Shown piece after piece: positions 31,601-38,417 of a stretch of 62,468 bases of DNA. The notes under the pieces were generated by a model. It ran no database searches. It was not told where the DNA came from and worked only from the letters and a program-made list of their open reading frames with translations. Origin of the DNA: a virus. Made by a program: the position numbers and the translations under genes. The DNA lies in IMG/VR virus record IMGVR_UViG_3300006802_000003, positions 1-62,468 of that record; one strand, written 5' to 3'. Each line of letters starts with the position of its first letter. The first letter of the stretch is position 1.

Positions 31601-34600
31601 ATTGCAACGGCTGGCCGACGACAAGGGCGTTGCCGTCGATGAGCTCGATGATGCGGACGAGGAAGCTGCATTCGATGCTGCACGGCAACAGGCCTACGAC
31701 CACGCATCGGAAATGGCGAGTCAGAGGGCCAACGGCACCTATACCGGCTTCGCTGGGGATCAAGACTTCGAGGTTACGCAAGACGCGGACACCGGCGAAA
31801 TGATGCTCTACATGACCATCGAAGGAGTTCACTATTCCGAAAGCCTTCGCCGGTTTGCCGACAGTGCTGAAATCAAGCAGGCCGTCAGGGAAATGTACTC
31901 CGAGCATTACCGCCGCAATGATGAGGATTACAAGGAGACACTGCATGCCGAGCACACGGAGCCCGGCGGCGAGGACTATACGGAACTGACACTCACGCTT
32001 CCCTACGACACCGTAAAGATTCCGCAATGGGCGGTCACCGTCGCCACTGCAACACCCGGCGTCAGGCGTGTAATTTCTCGCTATACGGATCGCCAGAACG
32101 CGGAATGGTGGATCAAGGAAAACAAGCCAGATGATGCCGAAGTTGAATTGCAGTGGGTAAACCGCACCCACCTGGTCGAAGATCACTGGCCGGATGAAGA
32201 GAATGTCATTGCCCACCTGCGCTTCAAGACCCGCTATATCGATGGCAAAAAGGTCATGGCCATTGAGGAGGTTCAGGGTGATCTAGGCCAAGAGCTACGC
32301 GACAAGAAAAAGGAATTGGCTCGCCTCGAAGGCAATCCGGCTGTCAACAAGGACTACCTGGCTGTCAACAAGCGCGACATCGACTTCCTTGAGAAATTCC
32401 CGTTTACCCCGTCCGAGGAATGGAGCGCGCTTGCGATCCGCCGGGCGCTGCGCTGGGCCGTGGACAATGGCTTCGATCGTGTCGCATGGACGCCGGGCGT
32501 TGTCCAGGCGAAGCGGTGGAAAGCGGATCACTACATTAACGCTTTCACCGTGCTCAACCGCAGTGAATATGCCGGCACACCCACCTTCCAGCTCACCCTT
32601 GAAGCCGACACCGGCCTGCACATCCTAGAATTTGATGATCGACAGACCATCATTTCTGCCAAGGGCTGGGTGATGTCCAAGAACCTTGGAAAAAACCTCA
32701 AGGAAGTGTTTGGTGAGCAGATGGCCGCCGACATTGTGGCCGCCATCAAGCCGAAGGATGGCACCGGCTTCAAGCAGTACAAAGAACCGATCCGCTGGGG
32801 CGGCGAAGGTCATCGCTTCTATTACGACACCCTGCTGCCAAAGCTGGTTGGCAAGATCGCCAAGCCGTTTGGAGCGAAAGTTGAAGCCTTGCAAATGGCC
32901 GACCTTCCAACGCCGGTTACTGATGCGGACGTGATCGCTTATCACGATATGAGCGTAGAGTTTTGGCGCTCCCTCACGACGCGACAGAAAATGGACTTGT
33001 CCAATGAGGCAATGAAAGGCAACGCTGGCGGCTACCAAAAATGGTGGTCGCTCGACGTAAACGACGCCATGCGCCAGGAAGTCAGCCAGGGCATTCCTCT
33101 TTGGCAGAAGAAATACCTAAAGGCCGCCAATCCAAACGAAGGGCGCCGCCTGACGACACGCGAGCAGGTGCGCATCAAGGAAATGGTGGACGAAGTGGCC
33201 CAGCGCGTCCTTGGTCGGTCATTGCGCGGCGTGAAGCTGTTCACGCGCCTCTATGACGAGGCCAATAGCGGCGCTTACGAGCACGGCACCGGCGTAATCA
33301 AGCTGGCGCTGGAAGGTTGGCTGAACCCGTTGGTGGGCATTCGCCACGAATCGATCCACGCTTTGCTGCGCACTGGCGTCATTTCCAAGCCTGAATTTGG
33401 CGTCCTTCGCCGCAACGCCGCCCGCTGGCGCCGGGACTACAGTATCGAGGAACGCTATCGCGACTTCTTTGAGGAGAATTACCCGCAAGACATGCCTGGC
33501 CGCAATGCTGCGATTGAGCTATCGATGGACGAGGAAGCCATTGCCGAAGCGTTTGCGCGTCATTGGATGCTGCAAGAAGAGCGCGGCATCATCGCTCGCA
33601 TCTTCAACAAGATGAAGAATTTCCTGGAAGCCTTGCGCAACGGGCTAACTGGGCTGGGCTACGAATCGGCGGAACAGATATTTAGCCGCATCGAGGAGGG
33701 CGAGGTTGGCGAGCGCACCCCACGCATTCCCCGCAGCGTTAGCGCGCCCACCACGCACCTGTACGCTTCGGGCAAGCCGGCGCCTGCACGGTCTATCGAA
33801 ATGGGCGATACGCCGAGCATTACGCTGGCGAAACCGCCCAGGCTATTCGCCAAAGACCCTCGCTTCAACTTTGAAGAGGGGGCCGATGGCAAGCCGCAGT
33901 CAATGATTCCCGGCTCCGAATCTATGACTAAGGCGCAGCTCGACATTATCAAATCGCGTGAAGCCAAGCGCCGTGCCGAGTTGACATATAAATCAACTCT
34001 CAAGCCAACGGTCGAGCAGGAAAAGATTGGCGGCCTGTTTGAGCAGGTGGAGAAAGACGACGATCCACAAGGCTCACTGTTCGTTCGCAACGTGTTGCAA
34101 GGCAGCCATGCCGTGTCGATTCCGCAGCGCACCAGGCGCATGCTCCAGCACCTTCGCCAAGGCGCCAGCGAATACACGGTTCTATGGCGTCGCCGCATGC
34201 AGGACAGGTTCATTGACTGGAAAAACCTGGAGCGCAAGATGGCGCTGCCAGAATATCTGTCCGTATATCGCGCGGAAGAGCTCTATTATGGCAAGGTCGG
34301 CGGGCGCATGGATGATATGCGCTGGACTCACTTCGAGCCCATCATGCGCGCGATTCGCGACAAGAAAATCAAGGTGGACGAGTTCAACAAGTTCCTGATG
34401 GCCATGCATGCCAAGGAGCGCAACGACTTCATCGCCACGCGCAACCCGAAAATGCCGGATGCCGGTTCTGGTATCGCTACCCAAGACGCACTGGACTACC
34501 TCAACATGCTCCGTCGTCATGGCAAACTGCGCGACATGATGGATGTGGGCCGCATGGTATGGGCCATGAACCAGGCTGCGCTTGATGAGCGACTGGCGGA

Positions 34601-36806
34601 CGGCTTGATTAGCGCCCAGCTCCATAATGACCTTTCTACACGGTGGAATTATTACGTTCCGCTGCGCGGATGGGCCGTTGACCTCGATCCAGACGCTGAT
34701 CCCGAATTGCCGCGTGTAGGCAAGGGATTTTCGGTAATGGGCAAGGAATGGAAGGCCGCCCTTGGCCGCGAGTCCGTGGCTGACGATCCGCTTGCCTATT
34801 CCTTCACGCAAATGCAGGAGGCAATTGTTCGCGGCGAAAAGAACCGCGTCTCGACCACGTTCCTACGTCTAATGCGCCGTTATCCCGCGCCCGACACATG
34901 GGAAGAGATTAAGGGCCACATGCGCCGTCACCTGGACAAGAAAACCGGCACGGTAAAGGAGATTTGGGAACCGGAAACCGGCTACGATAAGGATGTGCTG
35001 ACGATCAAGGTCAATGGCAAGCCGGTCTATGTAAAGATCAAGGACAAGAATCTGCGCAAGTCGATGCTTGAAATGGGATCGACCGACATGGGGTGGGTGC
35101 AACGGCACCTTCACAAGCTGAATAGGTTCCTGGCCGCGGTCAATACATCGCACAACCCCGAGTTCATTCTCACCAACCTCGCTCGCGACATTCAGACCGC
35201 AGCAATCAACGTGACCCAGGCCGACATCAAGGGGCTGGAAAAGGCGATGCTCATGGACATGCCCAAGGCCTTCAAGGGTGCCTTGCGCGGATCGCGCGGC
35301 GACTTCTCAACGCAATGGGCGCAGCACTACAAGGAGTTCAACGAGGACGGCGGCAAGATTGCGTTTTTCGCCATTGACGACATCGAGGCCCAAAAGAAAA
35401 AGATGGTGGCCGAAATGCATCGGATCGCTCCCGGCAATCCGGCGCGAGCCGCCTTCAACTATGTGATGAAGTTGGACGGCATCATTCAAGATTACAATAT
35501 GGCGGTCGAAAACACGCTCCGCCTGTCCGCTTATGTGAATGCCCGCCGTCTTGGCGCCAGCCGGTCCAGGGCCGCCAGCCTGGCCCGCAACCTGACCGTC
35601 AACTTCAACAAGCGCGGTGAGTGGGGAACCGCGATGAATGCCTGGTACTTGTTCTATAACGCTGGCATTCAGGGCTCGTTCCGGATGCTGCAGGCTCTTC
35701 GCTATAGCCGTAAGGCGCAAATCGCCGCCGGCATACTGGTGGCAAGCGGCATGTTGCTCGACATTTTCAATCGCTGGATAGGTTCTGATGATGATGAGGA
35801 GGAAATGCCGAACAGGTACGACCAGATTCCGGCATGGGAGAAAGAGCGCAACTGGATTCTGATGGTCCCTGGCGCGGACAACGGACACTACATCAAGATT
35901 CCTATGCCTTGGGGCTACAACACGTTCCATGTTCTCGGTCAACAGATTGGTCGGCTCATGCCGGTACTGGGTGATCCAAAGGCAGAGGTTTCCGACGCCC
36001 TGAACACCATTCTTGTCACGTCGATGAACGCCTTTAACCCAGTCGGCGGGTCGGATCGCATCACCCGCATGCTCTCGCCAACCATTGGCGATCCGTTCTT
36101 TGACATTGGCGAAAACCTGACCTGGTTCGACTCGCCGCTAATGCCTGACTATGGCAACGGCGACAAGCGTCCGGACTCGCAAAAGGCTTGGAACAGCACC
36201 CCGCAAAAGTGGAAAGACCTTGCGACGTTCCTCAATGAACAAACAGGCGGCAATCAGTGGCGGCCTGGAGGGATCGATGTTTCACCTGAAACGCTGCAGT
36301 ATTGGTATGAGTTTGCAACCGGCGGAGCGGGCGCGTTCGCCAATCGCACGGCCAACTTTGCCGAGCGCATGGCCGCCGGGCAATGGGACAAGATTGAAAT
36401 GTTCCAGGTTCCGTTTGCGCGGCGCTTCTATGGCACACCTAACGACCGGCAGTTAGCAAACGACTTCTACAACCTTCTGGACGAGGCGCGCATCGTTGAG
36501 AAGGAAATCAAGGGCTTTCATGCCGAAGGGAAGCACGAACTGGCCAAGGAAATTGCCAGTACGCCAGCCGGGGCGACCTACAAGCGCATCAAAAAAGCCC
36601 ACAACACCATTGCGCAACTGAAATCGCGCATGAAGGAAATACAGGGCAATGGCAGCTTGACCGAGGAACAAAAGGACGAACGGCTCAAGCCCTACGTCGA
36701 TAAGGTCGAGCACAACATGCGCAATGCCGTCAAGGCCTACTACAATGCGGCCAAAGAAGCGTCAGGAGACACGCTCACGGACAATCTGCTGGACGTGTTC
36801 AGATGA
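19647..36806 (+). CDS. Giant polyvalent virion protein: PPase, C5-MTase, TGT/DpdA-like, helicase, N6-MTase, zincin, LPD38-type domains
   Basis: One uninterrupted 5,719-residue frame. Domains seen, with approximate residues: duplicated MPWxRDWSN motifs at 7-17 and 37-47; a Gly-rich hydrophobic section 340-500; inorganic-pyrophosphatase-like domain 813-950 (GMDGDQIDVYLG); helical/HTH-like section 1010-1170; C5-cytosine-methyltransferase-like domain 1383-1607 (SACPCTTFASSG, VLENP); tRNA-guanine-transglycosylase/DpdA-like barrel 2305-2575 (FVDSGAF, APDIVGD); DEAH superfamily-2 helicase 2830-3440 (GTGTGKT, DEAH, QQEGRIYRDG); N6-adenine methyltransferase 3480-3660 (LEPSAGHG, NPPF); a conserved region 4118-4470 with EEVQGDLGQ; zincin-like domain about 4500-4690 (HESIH at 4567); and a C-terminal LPD38-type region 4790-5670 with a membrane-like segment near 5357-5380. 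Such proteins are known to be packaged and injected. The helicase-methyltransferase pair resembles phage P1 DarB, so protection from restriction is the likely core role. The C-terminal family name is from memory. Confidence 0.9.
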   Translation: MAEKVLMPWERDWSNFQAEPTTPDETQAAPAEDQGDMPWQRDWSNYKFIDDRLPGMEKGDKPEPPTRTIQEKAAEKAGISTSGRPVWQTPEGEQYSEKTVTFPLDDEGKSWATFPSVDASGKEMSEDKVKQYVLQNGLIDPITGEKFPTFNSREEALAYAKERSATRLKGEPWMEAPEVSPFNPPAPSAPGEAPTTAERVSNFGEGVVRGGIDTTGLAAKGLATLGMVKDIEGVTGLFKSLDSAKDWTPQQRKDFRWAVRNQLTESPGLGMAMIDAADKMRRGEIKSIQDDPELVKKFQAAIQDPRERQAFALGEWLKAYGQENFGGDPRLQEAWDTKIAQGFGSTLPFLALGLMPGGQVLGPMAGTFMGRGEALENALDAQRQGKKVDRQQLLDAVGWGTIPGASESIPIENLLGRLPGGKALEAMGAIGRIGMQVLVEGGQEAFQQFAQNVIQNYVYDPKKDLTEGILESAAIGGIVGGGMGAVTEGVKATGSAVLGKGDREEGPPEGDATISAEATATGQTSTGPVKTKEDAVPPGPRADQVLKDAGWTEEEIAGMAPQARARAVEEAIQTGVKPAPQPGPAPGTAPAAPPIQREQPTREPTSDIDAQLRDLKDPNNARTAVYLSPTTVQQAIDTGKLDAMKAAGVAIEDFDGKGGILIAENDQFAQMATQAKADGVPTDQIIGILTGSGQGKPEGGDTVVQQRDEQGNVTRETVTTADQAQQTAQAMQESGRGTTVLSPEQALDEREARAAAEVPEPGKAPAAPPRVGSKDKPIDLDQVGKQFGGVFGAREDAREAVEEPKSDAQAEAGNYKHAHVSVNGFGIAMETPKGGRRTGTNEDGQRWAVKMPADYGRLKGTKGMDGDQIDVYLGENTQASTVYIINQRNLDGSPDEHKVMMGFDSEKEARDTYFKGFSDGSGQARLDSMVPMSLEEFQDWIDNGDHTKFVGPSDEATQVQRGEDNQGDVGASPVSPEPTPEGGEPRAQGSMESSDQVGGRGAGDRVQPDPEQLRAFRNYLVGPGSIADIDKLAKQLKMPRDVVAAMLQDAAKDGAVIATKSGSFRRAPKEKKPVDLIRFVAHIGGIADPDGDVSALTGGTNPLVPGKGKLIRAKGNRPDKVRELAVEAGYLPEGASIRDLYDAMDRNMRGDRVIRDEDAEWEQELQAQQEQDALNEEFPTDAEKDLVRKHGIGAARKLIAFQQETGLGVGGMSDEEVARAASYIDQGMDVDSAIERAAIEYADEGHINGYDDITEIPVDEIYPDTAPADGETIEADFGRDEGPEEEGQVQRPRQDVPRTSEKSEKLDNKAFDLSIKKAKEAGIIGDWETNTTMSPDKVFPKLTGKVVRAEDVAGDYLPPAEAKSRVKEWKDFAKAQGDTMQNSNRVILSLFDYTGNWSKPFVDAGFTVVQYDIELMKEDPEYAPGDERFGEILSRMPTADIIALRSAGYEIYGVMSACPCTTFASSGARWWESLHDVESREAVEKVFGEWVPQGFESPFEYNKALVAATEVIIEFANPTGFHVLENPVGRLGRATGLDKPQYRFDPNNFGDPYTKKTQLWGDFGTELPTANVEPTEGSLIHKKSGKDRSRSDTPLGFAYAFFMANNPDVRKPSRVVEDRSEMDPEKRAAREEYWGWPNPIDGKIVQRKDLLPAIEEQDADAWPPYRGDVPEFGKFDEEQELENGNKVAYSRLSSLKKDGQWRTHSIYKEMLPKGAPIWSKSASVVAKDKEAAEKLAYDILHGDVQPDLSGTATERLNQFMDWALEHRYDSYKGKRTGANPYNLEVHSWKDEPQTDLPDQVQFSWGGPKENEFEHQNKIKFVREGDTWAIDRFTLADKPLRKAEYKNRLNDVAEQILSLPGLVPGAMPQATDLFATEAGADGKGQTVMPGMEKISDKELAERKAKGKKKAAVAQKDMDEGLFGTDKDQVDIADVEQPSGLWSGDDDPRIPEGRKATAEVKKPVGYTEIFGHDLNLSPTFQPPKEHLVRITNETLIHYAKRYDVPWEGRTRGEVWADMQAKGAKNAGYGQIILTPHKAKAAVQLLQNAGYGEGAKISHQLFAKFKKVLFENLDLVRTEGESNSEKLGGNWTVGHLRQRKGNYSISWGAYGPDTVLLTSITDPENGVGYSGSTAGAARVKRAIEAFIEENKDRKGGPAPAPQEPAKPETEIPSQEPAPIADMGISIFFRDDGKLSRDVKQVIVEVGMHMNPNATADERKRVIVDGYFKSPRAAGFAFDSDQGAGIRVVDYNGKPSFVSARQVRDGTVRIREDKSPPPLPTQPEQDEDAFLDDIISQELGEQPAATPLAKIKSQLIAYASGMTRTKDFAAGAYAWGKEKNLGLGVDATELTTEAIKAIAERHVNMQTNLFVDSGAFGVFRRNMRAVTEYRKAAGDLFRQQGLPTPKLEKMDFDNVIARYEHLQLAIENENVAEDQDVPAPLFVAPDIVGDQQGSLDLLRQFAPSMRFIGKGQVVVPLQKGDMTLAEAYAKAKAIMGGKPFIAGIPSNAKAVSAEEFRQFVRESDATAFHFLGALSPKTLDPKLQVLADENVDITHVSADANLLRSALYGSAVAKELGRPDAIVKTLDEQRTIGQAAASAAKNIGEGLKDVGDAFNTLFNDPNKLKSGIGFDEETYARAKPIFKAGAAHFYEAGMDIAEVLQKLVRWLMAKDGGNQPPEAINRARPYLKQFVKDVRDGKEQIDVPDRQPDMEPGRGGEPAQDRLRETNVPAAAGPDGEGAGGGRGQTGETQEGGPGSGGGISGSNASPMGSRIDQRISRPEAGISDFNPTDTDTDGGVEGGQPRLPIDNGRPDSTSEFATDSPGIKDRQKAQAAAESIEVKDADLDNIRETLPMLYPKQQEDVYKIEQRFTKGAGMLITNGTGTGKTFSGLGVIKRFAKKGKGNILIVAPSDGILRAWITSGKLLGIDINKLDDTKSVGEGIVATTYANLANNETLADREWDLVVTDEAHNLSSNKDGAETANLSTFRAITRHPRAVVKRTQMLHRDLMEKIRKVKSDLEVARTADDQRWWAQIEGYERQLKEYWNQYQELQKAVEADMKAKPRPKALFLSATPFAHVFSVDYAEGYLFDYPADKPGGGYNSADGRNAFFVENFGFRMRYNKLTRPEAEVDSSVMERQFHEKLKKEGALSGRKLDVEHDYDRRFQTVNDKEGARIDEGFKWLRDQGKGFHAVADIYQKNFDYLSRMRLLEAMKAKAAIPYIQAHLDAGRKVMVFNNFNEGGGFTVFPKLISDDEVFWYDDNMKQQSAKLKDLYQAFEDANPWITKLDFSDYDAPRHTLRAAFGDRFGEYNGTVTAKKRAENLERFNKPESGLDVLGVQADAGGAGLSGHDTLGIAEGGRQRVLMNLGMPVRPVTAIQQEGRIYRDGQMSNAMFRYFTTGTTWERMAFAGSIAEKSETVENLGMGDMARSLRDSFVDAYEEAGDFQPGHEDEGVGGKERDAPITNNMSDFERAKTHYWAIQKNTSKRESRGEYYATPEPVGVKMVEWANIKGNERVLEPSAGHGAISRYIPANTSTTIIDTNEDLLSSAMLRTQHAKAIRSQFEGHNIVNKYDAVVMNPPFGQGGSLAIAHLEKAVKHLRNGGRVVALIPTGPAADAKFDKWWHNTDGSLGMVAEIKLPSVTFARAGTGVMTRIVVIEKQTDKEVGTPMGPRADLSGAQDINTLFDALDNITLPPRAEPLTKDIDAPAIGEFRIAGIDVNLQENVVGLAKGVKLSKEQFKHWARLGEAAQGTYLKSLRGWMFDNQEMRDAFLASVEKNPEPAIMAEPAPATLDFEKKKAWHAVKQRDTFVAVPNQRISTDDYARVKRVAQANGGYWSKYAQNGAIPGWQFESEAARDKFIDEIKAARPKDLGARTEVPLWYSRLARFVQTIPMAKGTPDQFAAMIQKGPLKPSEIAWSGVIEWLETEKNLGRQVERDRLLEWLNDNQIAIDENVRQGGSPLAEEFWVSDFEREEPGQEYVDDIAQDYLPDELQRLADDKGVAVDELDDADEEAAFDAARQQAYDHASEMASQRANGTYTGFAGDQDFEVTQDADTGEMMLYMTIEGVHYSESLRRFADSAEIKQAVREMYSEHYRRNDEDYKETLHAEHTEPGGEDYTELTLTLPYDTVKIPQWAVTVATATPGVRRVISRYTDRQNAEWWIKENKPDDAEVELQWVNRTHLVEDHWPDEENVIAHLRFKTRYIDGKKVMAIEEVQGDLGQELRDKKKELARLEGNPAVNKDYLAVNKRDIDFLEKFPFTPSEEWSALAIRRALRWAVDNGFDRVAWTPGVVQAKRWKADHYINAFTVLNRSEYAGTPTFQLTLEADTGLHILEFDDRQTIISAKGWVMSKNLGKNLKEVFGEQMAADIVAAIKPKDGTGFKQYKEPIRWGGEGHRFYYDTLLPKLVGKIAKPFGAKVEALQMADLPTPVTDADVIAYHDMSVEFWRSLTTRQKMDLSNEAMKGNAGGYQKWWSLDVNDAMRQEVSQGIPLWQKKYLKAANPNEGRRLTTREQVRIKEMVDEVAQRVLGRSLRGVKLFTRLYDEANSGAYEHGTGVIKLALEGWLNPLVGIRHESIHALLRTGVISKPEFGVLRRNAARWRRDYSIEERYRDFFEENYPQDMPGRNAAIELSMDEEAIAEAFARHWMLQEERGIIARIFNKMKNFLEALRNGLTGLGYESAEQIFSRIEEGEVGERTPRIPRSVSAPTTHLYASGKPAPARSIEMGDTPSITLAKPPRLFAKDPRFNFEEGADGKPQSMIPGSESMTKAQLDIIKSREAKRRAELTYKSTLKPTVEQEKIGGLFEQVEKDDDPQGSLFVRNVLQGSHAVSIPQRTRRMLQHLRQGASEYTVLWRRRMQDRFIDWKNLERKMALPEYLSVYRAEELYYGKVGGRMDDMRWTHFEPIMRAIRDKKIKVDEFNKFLMAMHAKERNDFIATRNPKMPDAGSGIATQDALDYLNMLRRHGKLRDMMDVGRMVWAMNQAALDERLADGLISAQLHNDLSTRWNYYVPLRGWAVDLDPDADPELPRVGKGFSVMGKEWKAALGRESVADDPLAYSFTQMQEAIVRGEKNRVSTTFLRLMRRYPAPDTWEEIKGHMRRHLDKKTGTVKEIWEPETGYDKDVLTIKVNGKPVYVKIKDKNLRKSMLEMGSTDMGWVQRHLHKLNRFLAAVNTSHNPEFILTNLARDIQTAAINVTQADIKGLEKAMLMDMPKAFKGALRGSRGDFSTQWAQHYKEFNEDGGKIAFFAIDDIEAQKKKMVAEMHRIAPGNPARAAFNYVMKLDGIIQDYNMAVENTLRLSAYVNARRLGASRSRAASLARNLTVNFNKRGEWGTAMNAWYLFYNAGIQGSFRMLQALRYSRKAQIAAGILVASGMLLDIFNRWIGSDDDEEEMPNRYDQIPAWEKERNWILMVPGADNGHYIKIPMPWGYNTFHVLGQQIGRLMPVLGDPKAEVSDALNTILVTSMNAFNPVGGSDRITRMLSPTIGDPFFDIGENLTWFDSPLMPDYGNGDKRPDSQKAWNSTPQKWKDLATFLNEQTGGNQWRPGGIDVSPETLQYWYEFATGGAGAFANRTANFAERMAAGQWDKIEMFQVPFARRFYGTPNDRQLANDFYNLLDEARIVEKEIKGFHAEGKHELAKEIASTPAGATYKRIKKAHNTIAQLKSRMKEIQGNGSLTEEQKDERLKPYVDKVEHNMRNAVKAYYNAAKEASGDTLTDNLLDVFR

Positions 36807-36925
36807 GCGACAAGATGGTGTTGGTAATCATCATCAGTGCCATCCTCTCAATCGTCTTTGACCTACAGCCCTCGATAGATCAGGGCTTGCGAATCCCCGA
36901 TGGACCTATGGAGGAATGGAAATGA
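36803..36925 (+). CDS. Tiny single-span membrane protein, possible holin
   Basis: This 40-residue protein is translationally coupled on both sides: its ATG overlaps the stop of the giant gene and its stop overlaps the endolysin start (ATGA in both cases). Residues 5-20 are strongly hydrophobic (MVLVIIISAILSIVF), followed by a polar tail. Its place directly before the endolysin makes a holin or pinholin role attractive. A structural role is also possible. Confidence 0.6.
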   Translation: MSDKMVLVIIISAILSIVFDLQPSIDQGLRIPDGPMEEWK

Positions 36926-38148
36926 CCGAGTTCCAGGCAGGCGCCGCCTTGCAGCGCACCAAGGGCGCCGTTGAGCGCGCCGCAGCGATGGTGCCATGCC
37001 ACCCGGCGATGATTGCTGCATTCATCGATGTGGAGGCTGGCGGGACCGGCTATTACGCCAACAACATGCTCAAGGTGCTGCCAGAGCCTCACTGGCTTTA
37101 CCGCCTGCTGCCAACCGGCCAGCGCAACAAGGCGCTAATGCTGGGACTGGCAATCAAGAGCTGGTCGCGATCCACCTACAGGCGCATGTTTCCAACCGCG
37201 ATGTCGCGCTACGATTACCTGAATGACGTGGCTAGTCGCTGGGGCAAGGAAATCGCCGTTGACACGGCGTCCTGGGGCGCCGGGCAGGTCATGGGCTTCA
37301 ATGCGGAGAAGTGCGGCTATGGCTCCGCCGTTGAAATGTATGATGCATTCGCCGGGTCGGAAGATGAGCAAATCATTGCAATCGTCAAGTACCTGATCCG
37401 CTCCGGTGGACGTGACGAGTTGCAGCGCGAGGACTGCCAAGGCTTGGCGAGGATCTACAATGGATCTGGACAAGTGGCCATCTATGCGCCGCGCCTTGAA
37501 GAGGCCTTGAAGCGCCGCAAACGTCAAAAGTGGCAAAAAACACCTAATTCGCGTTTGCCTGCCAAGCGAGACAAAGATTGGATAGGCATGGGCGACAGCG
37601 GCGCCCAGGTCAAAGTCCTGCAGGAGCAGCTAGTCGCGCTGGGTTACTTTGTCGAAGTGGACGGCGACTTCGGGCCAGCGACCAGGAGGGCGGTGCGCAA
37701 CTTCCAGCATGACCGCGGGCTAAAGGTCGATGGATACGCTGGATCGGACACTATGGCCGAGCTCATTCGCGCCAAGCCGGTCCCTGCGGTCTATCAAGGC
37801 AATCCAACCGAGCGCGAGGAGGCGACCGGCGACGATCTGCTGGCCAAGGGATCGAGCACGGTGCGTCGCGCCCGGCAGGGAAAACTTACCAATGTCGTCA
37901 CTGGGAGTCTAGCTGGGGCAGGCGCTATAGGGAGCGTTATCGAGGCTGGCGAGACGGCACAAAGTAACGCAGAGCGCGCCGGCGGATTGTTGGAGTGGAT
38001 TCTACCAAACAGCCTGTCAGGCTATGTGGTTTGGATCATGGCCGTGGTCGCAGGGCTGTCCATCATCGGCTGGATCGTCAACAACAAGATCGAGCGCCGC
38101 CGCGTGGAAGAACACAGGCGGGGCAAAAACCTATCGATTGGAGGGTAG
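36922..38148 (+). CDS. Endolysin: N-acetylmuramidase with peptidoglycan-binding and C-terminal membrane segment
   Basis: This 408-residue protein has a DUF3380-type N-acetylmuramidase domain at residues 1-190. The catalytic glutamate is probably in FIDVEAGG, and SWGAGQVMGFNAEKCGY matches the family's glutamine-glycine motif. A PG_binding_1 domain follows at about 215-285 (GDSGAQVKVLQEQL, FGPATRRAVRNFQ). A linker and a hydrophobic helix at about 360-385 (YVVWIMAVVAGLSIIGWIV) precede a basic tail. The membrane segment would tether the enzyme to the inner membrane, or act as a built-in holin-like unit. The start with GGAGG seven bases upstream was preferred over ATG 36916. Confidence 0.88.
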   Translation: MTEFQAGAALQRTKGAVERAAAMVPCHPAMIAAFIDVEAGGTGYYANNMLKVLPEPHWLYRLLPTGQRNKALMLGLAIKSWSRSTYRRMFPTAMSRYDYLNDVASRWGKEIAVDTASWGAGQVMGFNAEKCGYGSAVEMYDAFAGSEDEQIIAIVKYLIRSGGRDELQREDCQGLARIYNGSGQVAIYAPRLEEALKRRKRQKWQKTPNSRLPAKRDKDWIGMGDSGAQVKVLQEQLVALGYFVEVDGDFGPATRRAVRNFQHDRGLKVDGYAGSDTMAELIRAKPVPAVYQGNPTEREEATGDDLLAKGSSTVRRARQGKLTNVVTGSLAGAGAIGSVIEAGETAQSNAERAGGLLEWILPNSLSGYVVWIMAVVAGLSIIGWIVNNKIERRRVEEHRRGKNLSIGG

Positions 38149-38150
38149 CT

Positions 38151-38417
38151 ATGCTTCAAATCATATCGTGGGCGAAGAGCCTCGTGCTCGGATCGATGTC
38201 CAAAATCTATATCTACGCCGGGATTGCGGTGGCCGGGATCATTGCCGTTGCCTCGATCTTGGCAGGCGCCCGCAAGGCTGGCCGGGATGCTGAACGTGCT
38301 CGCCAAGCCAAGGCTCGCCTGGAAGCCATAGCGCACAAGAACAAGCTGGATCGCGAAATAGATGCTTTGGATGATGATCGACTGATGGAAAGGGCAAAGC
38401 GATGGGCAAGGGACTAA
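38151..38417 (+). CDS. Rz-like inner-membrane spanin
   Basis: The 88-residue product has an N-terminal membrane segment at about 19-42 (YIYAGIAVAGIIAVASILAGA). A charged coiled-coil periplasmic domain rich in Ala, Arg and Glu follows. The 3' end overlaps the start of a lipoprotein gene in another frame. This is the classic Rz/Rz1 arrangement, in which the pair fuses inner and outer membranes after endolysin action. The longer upstream frame starts inside the endolysin gene and was not used. Confidence 0.72.
   Translation: MLQIISWAKSLVLGSMSKIYIYAGIAVAGIIAVASILAGARKAGRDAERARQAKARLEAIAHKNKLDREIDALDDDRLMERAKRWARD

Noticed and set aside
30654-32216. A 520-codon minus-strand open frame
   Set aside because: It lies fully inside the giant polyvalent gene, antisense to coherent methyltransferase and downstream domains, and shows no recognisable protein motif. 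Other long antisense frames in 19.6-36.8 kb were rejected for the same reason.
36916-38148. Endolysin start at ATG 36916
   Set aside because: The GGAGG lies one base from this ATG, too close for initiation. ATG 36922 has a seven-base spacer and overlaps the upstream stop.
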